From NCBI GenBank assembly GCA_934086145.1, contig CAKOHV010000003.1, forward strand, positions 16,360 to 80,359: a stretch of 64,000 nucleotides of DNA, in the 5' to 3' direction. How positions within the stretch are numbered: position 1 is the stretch's first letter; every line of letters starts with the position of its first letter. Below the pieces are notes generated by a model. That model was not told the DNA's origin, did not search any database, and saw only the letters and a list, made by a program, of their open reading frames with translations. This DNA comes from an uncultured Bacilli bacterium. Its GTDB lineage: Bacteria > Bacillota_I > Bacilli_A > RF39 > UBA660. The position numbers and the translations under genes were made by a program. Below are positions 52,752-59,760 of the stretch, in pieces.

Positions 52752-53663
52752 ATGACAAAAAAAGAAGTGTTAGAAGAGTTTATAAAAAAAAGACCAGCAG
52801 TTGTAGGGGCTTATGGATATGGTTCAGGAGTTTTCTTACAAAGTAATTATAAGGGTAAAAAGCCACAAAATGATTTGATTTTAATAGTTGATGATTTAAA
52901 AAAGTGGCATTTGGAAAATATTGCTATTAATAAAAAAGACTATAGTTTGATTGGAAAGATTTATTTAACAGCAGCTTGTAAAAAAAGAATTAAGGGTTTA
53001 AATAAAATTACTTATGTTAGTAATATTAAAAATAATGGTGAAGTTTTTAAATACGGTGTTATAGAAGAAAAAGATTTTATAAGAGGTTTAAGATCGTGGG
53101 AGAATGTTTTTATAGCAGGACGATTTCATAAACCAACTTTGAAATTCCAAAGTAATGAAAAACTAGAAAAAGCTATTTTAAAGGATCGTGAAGCAGCCTT
53201 CTTAATTGCTTGTCTATTATCACCATCTAAGACAAAATTGCGTGATTTGTATATGAGGTTGTGTGGTTTATCATATTATGGAGATACACGAATGGCTTTT
53301 GCTGAGAATCCTCATAAGGTACAAAATATTGTTTGTGGTAATTTTGCCTACTTAGAGCAGATATATTCAGAAATTGGGCAAAAGTACTCTTTTTTGGTAA
53401 GAAAAGGCGACTATTTATTAATAAATCATGAAGCTATTTTAAAAAGAATAATTTTTCTGCCACCATCTTTAGTTCATTATTTTATGGAACAACAGACTGA
53501 TATTACTAATCTAGAAGAGGTTAGAAAGGCTATTTTAGAATTCTTTAAACAAAAAAATCATGAAGAAAGTCTTTATCAAACAGTTTCTTCTGTAAAAACA
53601 AATGGTCTTGTTCGAAGTGTTCCATATGCTTTAGCGAAAGTTTCAAAGAGATTTAAACGATAA
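52752..53663 (+). CDS. Tam41-family CDP-diacylglycerol synthase (phosphatidate cytidylyltransferase)
   Basis: 303 aa, matching Tam41 (PF09139), the peripheral-membrane CDP-DAG synthase of mitochondria, rather than integral CdsA. Motifs: GAYGYGSGVFLQ near 20-30 (nucleotidyltransferase Gly-Ser), DLILIVDDLKKWHLENI at 41-57 with the active Asp pair, KYGVIEEKDFIRGLRSWENV followed by AGRFHKPT near 120, and LCGLSYYGDTRMAFAENPHKV near 173. No helix-rich membrane region, so it acts at the membrane surface, making CDP-DAG for phosphatidylglycerol and cardiolipin. No CdsA gene occurs in this window. Located after the synthetase and small ORF; a strong terminator follows at 53658. Confidence 0.88.
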   Translation: MTKKEVLEEFIKKRPAVVGAYGYGSGVFLQSNYKGKKPQNDLILIVDDLKKWHLENIAINKKDYSLIGKIYLTAACKKRIKGLNKITYVSNIKNNGEVFKYGVIEEKDFIRGLRSWENVFIAGRFHKPTLKFQSNEKLEKAILKDREAAFLIACLLSPSKTKLRDLYMRLCGLSYYGDTRMAFAENPHKVQNIVCGNFAYLEQIYSEIGQKYSFLVRKGDYLLINHEAILKRIIFLPPSLVHYFMEQQTDITNLEEVRKAILEFFKQKNHEESLYQTVSSVKTNGLVRSVPYALAKVSKRFKR

Positions 53664-53685
53664 GTTTTTAAAACTTGTCGTTTTT
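53658..53685 (+). terminator. Terminator after the Tam41-type gene
   Basis: CGATAAGTT (53658-53666) pairs with AACTTGTCG (53672-53680), one G-T pair, followed by T5. Confidence 0.78.
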
Positions 53686-53779
53686 AAAAGGAAAAAAGAA
53701 GTTCACAAATAATATATAGGGTGAAACTAATCGACATTTTTTGAAAAAATAATGTGTTATTTTGACTATGGTGATGGAA

Positions 53780-54214
53780 ATGAAGAAAGTATTATTGTTT
53801 GGATTGTTTGCTTTGTTGATTGGTGGAGGATTATCCTTTTATTTTTTAAAGGACAAAATTAAGAAAGGAGAAAATACTGATATTGAATATTCTAAAGCGC
53901 AAGCCTTTCAAGTAGGAGTATTCTCAAATTATGATAACGCCTCAAGAGTTGCTTTGCGTAATAATGGCATAGTTGTAAATGATGGGGATGTATATCGTGT
54001 GTATGTTGCTTTATTGACCGATGAGGAAGTTGTTAAAAAACTTGAAAGTTATTATAAAGAAATTGGTCTTAACTATTATCTTAAAGATATAACGGTTAAT
54101 AATAAATTTACAGAGAGTATAGATGCTTATGAAAGAATGTTATTAAAAAGCTCAAGTGAAACATATGGAGCAATTAATTTAGATATATTACATAAATATC
54201 AAGAAAGTTTATGA
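53780..54214 (+). CDS. Membrane-anchored SPOR-like domain protein
   Basis: 144 aa. Signal-anchor VLLFGLFALLIGGGLSFYFL, then a small domain resembling SPOR: AFQVGVFSNYDNASRVALR, then VNDGDVYRVYVALLTDEE, the usual SPOR opening (xxQVGxFxxxxNA) and middle. SPOR domains bind denuded glycan at septal peptidoglycan. ATG 53780 is taken because GGTG lies 6 bases upstream; ATG 53768 and 53774 are alternatives. Its end overlaps radC by four bases (ATGA). Confidence 0.72.
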   Translation: MKKVLLFGLFALLIGGGLSFYFLKDKIKKGENTDIEYSKAQAFQVGVFSNYDNASRVALRNNGIVVNDGDVYRVYVALLTDEEVVKKLESYYKEIGLNYYLKDITVNNKFTESIDAYERMLLKSSSETYGAINLDILHKYQESL

Positions 54215-54903
54215 GTTATTTAATAAAAGATTTACCAAGTAATGAAAAACCACGTGAACGATTAATGATGTATGGTGTAGCAGCTTTAAGTAATGAAGAA
54301 CTATTAAGTATTCTTTTAAGGTGTGGTACTAAAAACAAAAGTGTTAAAGAGTTAAGTTTTGATATTTTAAAAAAGTATGATATCCATGATTTAGCTAATA
54401 TAAATTATAAAACTTTGGCAGCAATTAAGGGAGTAGGTAATGCCAAGGCTTTAAGCATTTTAGCAGCTTTAGAACTGGGAAAAAGAAGTGTCAGTAAAAA
54501 TAACTTAATATCCAAAATAAGAAGTTCAATGGATGCTTATGATGTTGTTCGTTATGAAATGGAAAATGAATTACAAGAAAAGATGATTTGCCTTTATTTA
54601 AATAATCGAAAAGAATTAATTCAGAAAAAGGTTCTCTTTATTGGAACAGTTAATCAAAGTAATGTCTATCCTAGAGATATATTTAGAGAAGCAGTTAAGA
54701 ATAATGCAGCTTTTTTGATATTAGTGCATAATCATCCAGCCGGAAGTATTTTACCAAGTTATCAAGATACCATAATGACTATTGAAATGATTAAAATTGG
54801 CCGGTTAATGGGAATTTTAGTATTAGATCATTTAATTATTGGACGAGATGGCTTTTATAGTTATTTAGAAAAACAAGGTGAACTATTTGAAAAAGAAAAT
54901 TAA
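54211..54903 (+). CDS. radC: RadC family JAB-domain protein
   Basis: 230 aa. Helix-hairpin-helix region (LATLAAIKGVGNAKALSILAA) then the JAB/MPN domain with LVHNHPAGSILPSYQDTIMT, the RadC HNHPxG...PSxxD metal motif. RadC's biochemical role is unclear; the DNA-repair name is not firmly supported. In Bacillus, radC precedes mreBCD, as here without mreB. Overlaps the SPOR-like gene (ATGA) and mreC. Confidence 0.93.
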   Translation: MSYLIKDLPSNEKPRERLMMYGVAALSNEELLSILLRCGTKNKSVKELSFDILKKYDIHDLANINYKTLAAIKGVGNAKALSILAALELGKRSVSKNNLISKIRSSMDAYDVVRYEMENELQEKMICLYLNNRKELIQKKVLFIGTVNQSNVYPRDIFREAVKNNAAFLILVHNHPAGSILPSYQDTIMTIEMIKIGRLMGILVLDHLIIGRDGFYSYLEKQGELFEKEN

Positions 54904-55534
54904 GGAAGTACAAAATTATTTATTAATAATTGGTCTACTTATAGGAATTTATTTTATTAGTTTTAGTTTAGATTTTTTAAGAGTAGATGATAGTAATTTA
55001 GTAGAACTTAACTTTTTAAGAAGCGAAAATAATCGTTTGCGTAAGCAGATTATAGAAATGGAAGAAAAGCTTTCTTTTTCTCTAGAAAATTATGATTATG
55101 TAATTGGCAAAGTGGTTGTTAGAGATATCCATAATTTTTATAAAGAAGTCGTTATTAATAAAGGAAGTAATGATGGGGTAGAAGAAGGTATGGCAGTTGT
55201 GAATCAAGAAGGATTAATTGGTGTAATCTTAGAATGTAATAAAAAAACGGCCTTGGTTAAATTACTAAGTAGTGAATATAATGTCTCGGTTAGTCTCCCT
55301 GATACATATGGCAACTTATCGATGGGAAAAATTACGATGCTAGATAAATATAGTTCCATCAAAGAAGGAGATATCGTTTATACCTCGGGTTTATCAAAGA
55401 TTCCGGCGGGGCTTTTGGTTGGGGAAATAACGAGTGTTAGAATGGATAGTAATGCCTTAGGAAAAGAAGCGAAAGTTAATTTAGTAGATAATAAAAATCT
55501 TAATTACGTGGCAATAATAAAAGGTGAAATATGA
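54887..55534 (+). CDS. mreC: Rod shape-determining protein MreC
   Basis: About 215 aa. One N-terminal helix (YLLIIGLLIGIYFISFSL), a coiled coil (LNFLRSENNRLRKQIIEMEEKL), then the periplasmic beta domain with VVRDIHNFYKEVVINKGSNDGVEEGMAVVNQEGLIGVI and DIVYTSGLSKIPAGLLVGEITSV. Scaffold linking peptidoglycan synthases to the elongasome. The start is ambiguous: TTG 54887 has AAGGTG six bases upstream, in the style of the neighbouring genes; GTG 54878 would place the start inside that site. Both overlap radC. Confidence 0.92.
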   Translation: MKKKIKEVQNYLLIIGLLIGIYFISFSLDFLRVDDSNLVELNFLRSENNRLRKQIIEMEEKLSFSLENYDYVIGKVVVRDIHNFYKEVVINKGSNDGVEEGMAVVNQEGLIGVILECNKKTALVKLLSSEYNVSVSLPDTYGNLSMGKITMLDKYSSIKEGDIVYTSGLSKIPAGLLVGEITSVRMDSNALGKEAKVNLVDNKNLNYVAIIKGEI

Positions 55535-55905
55535 TTATATTAAGTTTACTTATTGATTATTTTATGACTTGTTTATTACCGATTAAAACTTATTTTGTAA
55601 TTTGGGAACTTGATCGGAATAAAATTGTTAGCGTCTTTATAGCAGGACTTTTTTTAGATTTAATTTTTCATGGTTTTCTTTATAATACAATTATTTTAGT
55701 TATATTATATTTAATTTTAAAGAAAATGAAGGTGAAGAAAAAATATTATTGGCCGAAGAATTTATTAGTTTTTCTGGTTTATTTTAATATATTATTCTTT
55801 TTAGGAAGAAGTCCCTTAGCTAGTTATTTGTATGTTTTAATAGAAGGTTTAGTAAGTTATGTGCTTTATTGTTTAGTTATGGAAAAGTTATTTAAGTTAA
55901 AATAA
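55531..55905 (+). CDS. mreD: Rod shape-determining protein MreD
   Basis: 124 aa, four or five membrane helices, shorter than the usual 160-170. No strong motif, but position directly after mreC (ATGA overlap), hydrophobicity and the family-typical ELDRNKIVSVFIAGLFLDLIFHGFLYNTI (GLxxD pattern) identify it. Works with MreC and RodA/PBP2 in side-wall growth. The downstream gene starts 24 bases later. Confidence 0.82.
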   Translation: MIILSLLIDYFMTCLLPIKTYFVIWELDRNKIVSVFIAGLFLDLIFHGFLYNTIILVILYLILKKMKVKKKYYWPKNLLVFLVYFNILFFLGRSPLASYLYVLIEGLVSYVLYCLVMEKLFKLK

Positions 55906-55929
55906 AACATATAATTTAGTGGTGATGCT

Positions 55930-56481
55930 ATGGCTTTAAAAAAGAATAAAAAAAATAATAATTTAAGTTTCCTTATTTCAAAGCTTTTACTTAGTATAAT
56001 AATTATTTTAAGTAGTTTTATTTATGTTAATTGGAATAGTAAAAATAGAACGTTTTTTAAAAAATATGTTTTAGAAGAAACAATTGATTATCAAAAATTT
56101 AATGCTTTTTATGAAAAGATGATTGGTAGATTAAAAGTAGAAAATAAAGAAAAATTGGTTTTTGCCGAAAGCTTTACTTATAAAAATATAAATAAAAATG
56201 GCAATAGTTACGATTTAACTTTGGAGGTAGGAAGTCAGGTGCCTGTTTTAAATTCAGGAATTATTGTTTTTGTCGGTCAAAAGGAAAACTTAGGAGAAAC
56301 AATAATAGTCCAAGGTAATGATGGAGTTGATATTTGGTATAGTAATGTTACATTAACGGATAATGCCTTATATGATTATGTTAGTAGAGGACATATTTTG
56401 GGAATAAGTAATGATGGCCAGGTAAAATTAACATTCGTCAAAGGCGATGAATACATTTCTTATGATAAATATTTTAAATAA
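55930..56481 (+). CDS. SpoIVFA-like protein with degenerate M23-type domain
   Basis: 183 aa: lysine-rich cytoplasmic start, one helix (LISKLLLSIIIILSSFIYV), then an extracytoplasmic LysM/M23-like beta domain (VPVLNSGIIVFVGQKENLGETIIVQGNDGVDIWYSNV, VSRGHILGISNDGQVKL). The M23 metal-binding histidines are absent (QGNDGVDIWYSNV where HxxGxxTxYxH would stand), as in SpoIVFA-type regulators. It overlaps the following M50 protease gene, matching the Bacillus mreBCD-minCD-spoIVFA-spoIVFB order. Whether a spore is formed is not shown. Confidence 0.7.
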   Translation: MALKKNKKNNNLSFLISKLLLSIIIILSSFIYVNWNSKNRTFFKKYVLEETIDYQKFNAFYEKMIGRLKVENKEKLVFAESFTYKNINKNGNSYDLTLEVGSQVPVLNSGIIVFVGQKENLGETIIVQGNDGVDIWYSNVTLTDNALYDYVSRGHILGISNDGQVKLTFVKGDEYISYDKYFK

Positions 56482-57250
56482 GTTTAAAATTCATTATACA
56501 ACGTGGTTATTTATTCTACTTGCTTTAATAGCTGGTTATGTTAAGTATGTTTTAATTATCTTAATAATTGTAATTGGTCATGAAATGGGGCATGTTCTAG
56601 CTTTTAAGTTATTTAAATTAGATATTATAAAAGTTATTATATATCCTTTTGGAGGAATTACCTATGTAAATAAAAGAATTCATGAAAGAATATATAAAGA
56701 AATAGTCTGTTCTTTAGCCGGTATCGTAGCTCAACTTTTTTTAGCAATAATTTATTATTATCTTTTTGCAGCTAATTATATAGCAAGCAGTACTTATGAA
56801 ATTTTTAAGGCTTATAATAAAACAATTTTAATTTTTAACTTGTTACCAATTATTCCCCTAGATGGAAGTAAGTTTATTAATAGTATATTAAACAAAGTTT
56901 GCTCTTTTAAACGAAGTTATTTTTTAACTCATGTCCTTAGTTTAATAGTACTTTTCTTATTTATTATTAAAAGCTTTGCTACTAAAGTGAATAATTTGAT
57001 GATAGATCTTTTTTTACTATGTTCTTTAATTAAGTCTTTAAAAAGTTTTAAGTATATTTTAAATAAATTTTATTTAGAACGAGTTTTATATTCACATTAT
57101 TATAATAAGATAGTTAATGATTGCAATGACCTTGAAAAAATGATGATTGAAAGATATTATTATTTTAAAGTAGGGCAGCGTTATTTTAATGAGAAGACTT
57201 TTATTCAAAAAAGATATCTTAAAGGTAAAGATTTTTTTCTTAATTTATGA
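56447..57250 (+). CDS. M50 site-2 metalloprotease (SpoIVFB-like)
   Basis: 267 aa intramembrane zinc protease. HEMGHVLAFKLF near residue 45 is HExxH; the second motif is NLLPIIPLDGSKF near 140 (NxxPxxPLDG), giving the Asp ligand. Preceding FGGITYV matches the region before the second helix in SpoIVFB. Substrate unknown; in Bacillus it processes pro-sigma-K. The start at 56447 overlaps the SpoIVFA-like gene; ATG 56462 is the alternative. Neither has a good ribosome site, so translational coupling is likely. Confidence 0.82.
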   Translation: MNTFLMINILNKFKIHYTTWLFILLALIAGYVKYVLIILIIVIGHEMGHVLAFKLFKLDIIKVIIYPFGGITYVNKRIHERIYKEIVCSLAGIVAQLFLAIIYYYLFAANYIASSTYEIFKAYNKTILIFNLLPIIPLDGSKFINSILNKVCSFKRSYFLTHVLSLIVLFLFIIKSFATKVNNLMIDLFLLCSLIKSLKSFKYILNKFYLERVLYSHYYNKIVNDCNDLEKMMIERYYYFKVGQRYFNEKTFIQKRYLKGKDFFLNL

Positions 57251-57256
57251 TATTAT
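57248..57256 (+). promoter_or_regulatory. Extended -10 promoter
   Basis: TGATATTAT, 23 bases before the ATG at 57280; a second box TATAAT lies at 57258-57263. Confidence 0.5.
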
Positions 57257-57279
57257 TTATAATAATAGAGGTTGATAAT

Positions 57280-57912
57280 ATGAAAGAACAGTCCCTAGAT
57301 GTAATTGATATGCGTGAAGATATGAAGAAAATTGATGCAAGAATTGCTTTCTTAAAAAGAGAAATAAAGGAACTTAGTAAAGACGCAATAAAAAATAAAG
57401 ATATTATAACTAATGATTATCTTAATTTAATTAAGCGTTTACAACAAAAAATAGATTTAACAGATAATTCATCAAAGAAAGATAATTTATTAAGTGATTT
57501 AAATATTGCTGAAGCTAAATTGAAAAAATTTAATGAAAAGTTTGCTTCACTTTATAAAAATAATAAAGTTAAACCAACTTTTAAAAATGTTGATGGGCAA
57601 TATCTTTTAATGCCGTCACTTTTAGATAAAAAAACTAAAAGTACTGATTATGAGAAAATAAGGGAACATGAAAAAGCAATGTTGATTGATACGGCAGGTT
57701 TTATGACTTCATCAATAACTTCACCAATTTCGGGACATTTAAGCTTTTCTGGAAATGTTTCGGGCATAGAATGTATGATTTATGTTCTACCATTTCAATT
57801 AGTTTCGACTATTAAAGGAACGATTGAAAGACCTAATTCTAAATATAGTAATTTAGAAATTAATTACTTTGGTGATGATTTAGCTAAAATTATAGAAGAT
57901 AAGGATGAATAA
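57280..57912 (+). CDS. Coiled-coil protein, unknown
   Basis: 210 aa, cytoplasmic. Residues 5-90 are charged and helical with coiled-coil periodicity (MKKIDARIAFLKREIKELSKD, LIKRLQQKIDLTDNSSKKDNL); the C-terminal half is mixed alpha/beta, with a glycine/serine stretch (TSSITSPISGHLSFSGNVSG) and FQLVSTIKGTIERPNSKY. I do not recognise the family. ATG 57280 with AGAGGTTG upstream; TTG 57247 is upstream of the -10 box and unlikely. Confidence 0.6.
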   Translation: MKEQSLDVIDMREDMKKIDARIAFLKREIKELSKDAIKNKDIITNDYLNLIKRLQQKIDLTDNSSKKDNLLSDLNIAEAKLKKFNEKFASLYKNNKVKPTFKNVDGQYLLMPSLLDKKTKSTDYEKIREHEKAMLIDTAGFMTSSITSPISGHLSFSGNVSGIECMIYVLPFQLVSTIKGTIERPNSKYSNLEINYFGDDLAKIIEDKDE

Positions 57913-57921
57913 GGTGGTAAT

Positions 57922-58200
57922 ATGGGGACGTTAGTTGTTAATGAGGGAATGTCTTTTAATATAATGGTTGGTGAAGCTTTTAAAAATTGTGAAGTATTAG
58001 GCGTTTTTAAGGATACTAAAAATAACAAAAAATATATCATATATACTGATTATGAAAAAGATAAGTATGATAATTATCCTATATATGGGGCATTAATCGA
58101 AAAAGATGGTGATCATTATAAGATAATGGATATTGATAATGAAAAGGTGATTAAAGTTATGAATGCTGTTCTTTCTAAAAGTACGGATGCTTTAAGATAG
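57922..58200 (+). CDS. Small DUF1292-like protein
   Basis: 92 aa acidic cytoplasmic protein, ten bases after the coiled-coil gene. The pattern CEVLGVFKDTKNNKKYIIYTDY followed by PIYGALIEKDGDHYKIMDI recalls DUF1292 proteins, which have a beta-strand hairpin of this kind and no known function. Resemblance is by eye only. GTGGTAA precedes the ATG. Terminator at 58304. Confidence 0.55.
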   Translation: MGTLVVNEGMSFNIMVGEAFKNCEVLGVFKDTKNNKKYIIYTDYEKDKYDNYPIYGALIEKDGDHYKIMDIDNEKVIKVMNAVLSKSTDALR

Positions 58201-58303
58201 GGACTTTTTAGCCGGTAATATTTTGGTTGTTGTGATTAATAAAGAGAAGGTATAAGTAAGTATTTAAAATTAATTCTTACTAAAAAATAAGTTATAAAAA
58301 ATT

Positions 58304-58328
58304 AAGTCAACGTTGTTGACTTTTTATT
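58304..58328 (+). terminator. Terminator
   Basis: AAGTCAA (58304-58310), loop CGTTG, TTGACTT (58316-58322), then T-rich. Confidence 0.75.
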
Positions 58329-58387
58329 TGGAAAAAGGGTGGCTTGATCGCCTATATGGTCTAATTTTATCTTAGCTTTTGTAATTT

Positions 58388-58415
58388 TTGACATTTTAGA
58401 TTAAAATGTTAAAAT
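58388..58415 (+). promoter_or_regulatory. Sigma-A promoter with extended -10
   Basis: TTGACA (58388-58393), 16-base spacer, TAAAAT (58410-58415) with TGT just before it. Expected to start transcription near 58422. Confidence 0.72.
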
Positions 58416-58519
58416 ATGAATTAATGTGAGGTGTGAGAAAGTGGCAAATCCAAATAGTAGTAAGTATAACTACATATTTTGAGGTAAGGAATAAGAAAAT
58501 TTGCTAATAGAGGTTTGAT

Positions 58520-59509
58520 ATGAAAGTTAAAAATTTAGATTGTAATGTAAAAAATATAAAAAAAGTTAAAAATTATAAACTAGTTAATTTATTAGATGCA
58601 GATGTAGATTCTTTTACGACGGATAAAGGGATTGAAAGAAGAAAAAAATATGCCAAAATTTTAAAAAAGGTTTTAAAAGTAGCAACTCCAGAAAAAATAA
58701 TTGTTGATAGTTATCCTAATTTGGATCCTGATGAACCATATATTTTTGTTTCTACACATGGCTTTAGTAATGATATAATTGCATGCTTGGCGACAATTGA
58801 TAGAAGTGCTTACTTATTAATGGGTTCAACAAACCAAATAGAATATAATAGATTAATGTATGCAGCTTGGTTAAATGGTTTTATTTATGTAAATAGAACG
58901 GATGAAAAGAGTAGAAAAGAAGCTATTCCTAAAATGGAAAGAATTTTAACAAAAGGAAGTAGTGTACTGATTTTTCCAGAAGGTGGTCATAATAATACTG
59001 AAAATAATTTGGTAAATAGATTGTTTGCGAGTCCATATATATTAGCAACAAAAACTGGATGTAAGGTTGTTCCCATTGCACCATTTTATGAATTTGGTAG
59101 TGACAAAATTTACATGAATTTTGGTGAACCGATAGATTTGGCGAAATATCCTACTAAACAAGAAGCTTTATTAGAATTAAGGGATGTTTTTGCGACGATG
59201 GTATATAACAATATTGAAAGGTATGCAACGCCATATGTTAGACCGGTAGGAAGAGATATTCATCTAGATTTTATGGAACAAAGAAGACAAGAATATTTAA
59301 AAAATTCTTGGACTAGAGATGTTTGGGATGAAGAATTAACGAGGTATTTAGATTCGGCTGAAAGAGAGTCGATGGCGGTTATGGAAAGCATCGATAATAT
59401 AGCTATTAATAAGGATAACGCTTCAATTATGGGGCCAATTTTAGTAAAAAGACAAGAACAAAAAAAATATGATTTTAAAGATTATATGCATCGAAATTGG
59501 AATAAGTGA
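58520..59509 (+). CDS. PlsC-type lysophospholipid acyltransferase family protein
   Basis: 329 aa. HX4D motif in STHGFSNDI near 75-80 (His-...-Asp), then NGFIYVNR, the FPEGGHNN block near 153 (FPEG) and KVVPIAPFY, the order of 1-acylglycerol-3-phosphate acyltransferases (PF01553). No clear membrane helix. The long C-terminal part (230-329) with RRQEYLKNSWTRDVWDEELTRYL is shared with the paralogue at 61631. Such enzymes acylate lysophospholipids; the acceptor is not known here. Ribosome site AGAGG before ATG 58520. Confidence 0.85.
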   Translation: MKVKNLDCNVKNIKKVKNYKLVNLLDADVDSFTTDKGIERRKKYAKILKKVLKVATPEKIIVDSYPNLDPDEPYIFVSTHGFSNDIIACLATIDRSAYLLMGSTNQIEYNRLMYAAWLNGFIYVNRTDEKSRKEAIPKMERILTKGSSVLIFPEGGHNNTENNLVNRLFASPYILATKTGCKVVPIAPFYEFGSDKIYMNFGEPIDLAKYPTKQEALLELRDVFATMVYNNIERYATPYVRPVGRDIHLDFMEQRRQEYLKNSWTRDVWDEELTRYLDSAERESMAVMESIDNIAINKDNASIMGPILVKRQEQKKYDFKDYMHRNWNK

Positions 59510-59562
59510 GATAATGTATTTGTTTGAAATGAAAAATATTGTAAATGTATAGGAATGATTTT

Positions 59563-59760
59563 ATGAAAAAAGCTGTTTTATTGAAACTAAAAAAAAGATT
59601 GCTTTATGCTTATGAAAAGGGTGATGTTGATGAGATTGCTTAAATAGCTGATTTTTTGAGATTGCCGAATTTAGAAACAGAAGAATATTATAAGTAGGAA
59701 AAGTTTACTGGTTATGCTAGTATCGATAAACCTCATATAAAATATTTTAAAAAAGGAACA
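59563..59760 (+). pseudogene. Broken 5' part of the acyl ligase gene (two in-frame stops)
   Basis: From ATG 59563 (AGGA eight bases upstream) the reading frame runs straight into the ligase ORF but is interrupted by TAA at 59641 and TAG at 59695. The residues between stops look protein-like (MKKAVLLKLKKRLLYAYEKG, IADFLRLPNLETEEYYK, EKFTGYASIDKPHIKYFKKG), and the last of these corresponds to the normal N-terminus of such ligases. Both stops are one C-to-T change from glutamine codons (CAA, CAG). I read this as an inactivated 5' end. Confidence 0.55.

Larger units (their letters stand above)
58201..58519 (+). other. 319-base intergenic region with terminator, promoter and a 13-codon ORF
   Basis: Contains the terminator at 58304-58328, then a full promoter at 58388-58415 and a 13-codon frame from GTG 58441 (GAGGTG at 58428, spacing 7) ending at TGA 58480. 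The peptide reads (M)ANPNSSKYNYIF. It may be a leader peptide of the acyltransferase gene or the start of a decayed gene. Nothing else is recognised in this stretch. Confidence 0.5.

Noticed and set aside
59563..59760. Genome-wide recoding of TAG or TAA to glutamine
   Set aside because: TAG and TAA are ordinary stops of many genes here (for example 1888, 11878, 14958), so the two in-frame stops are local.
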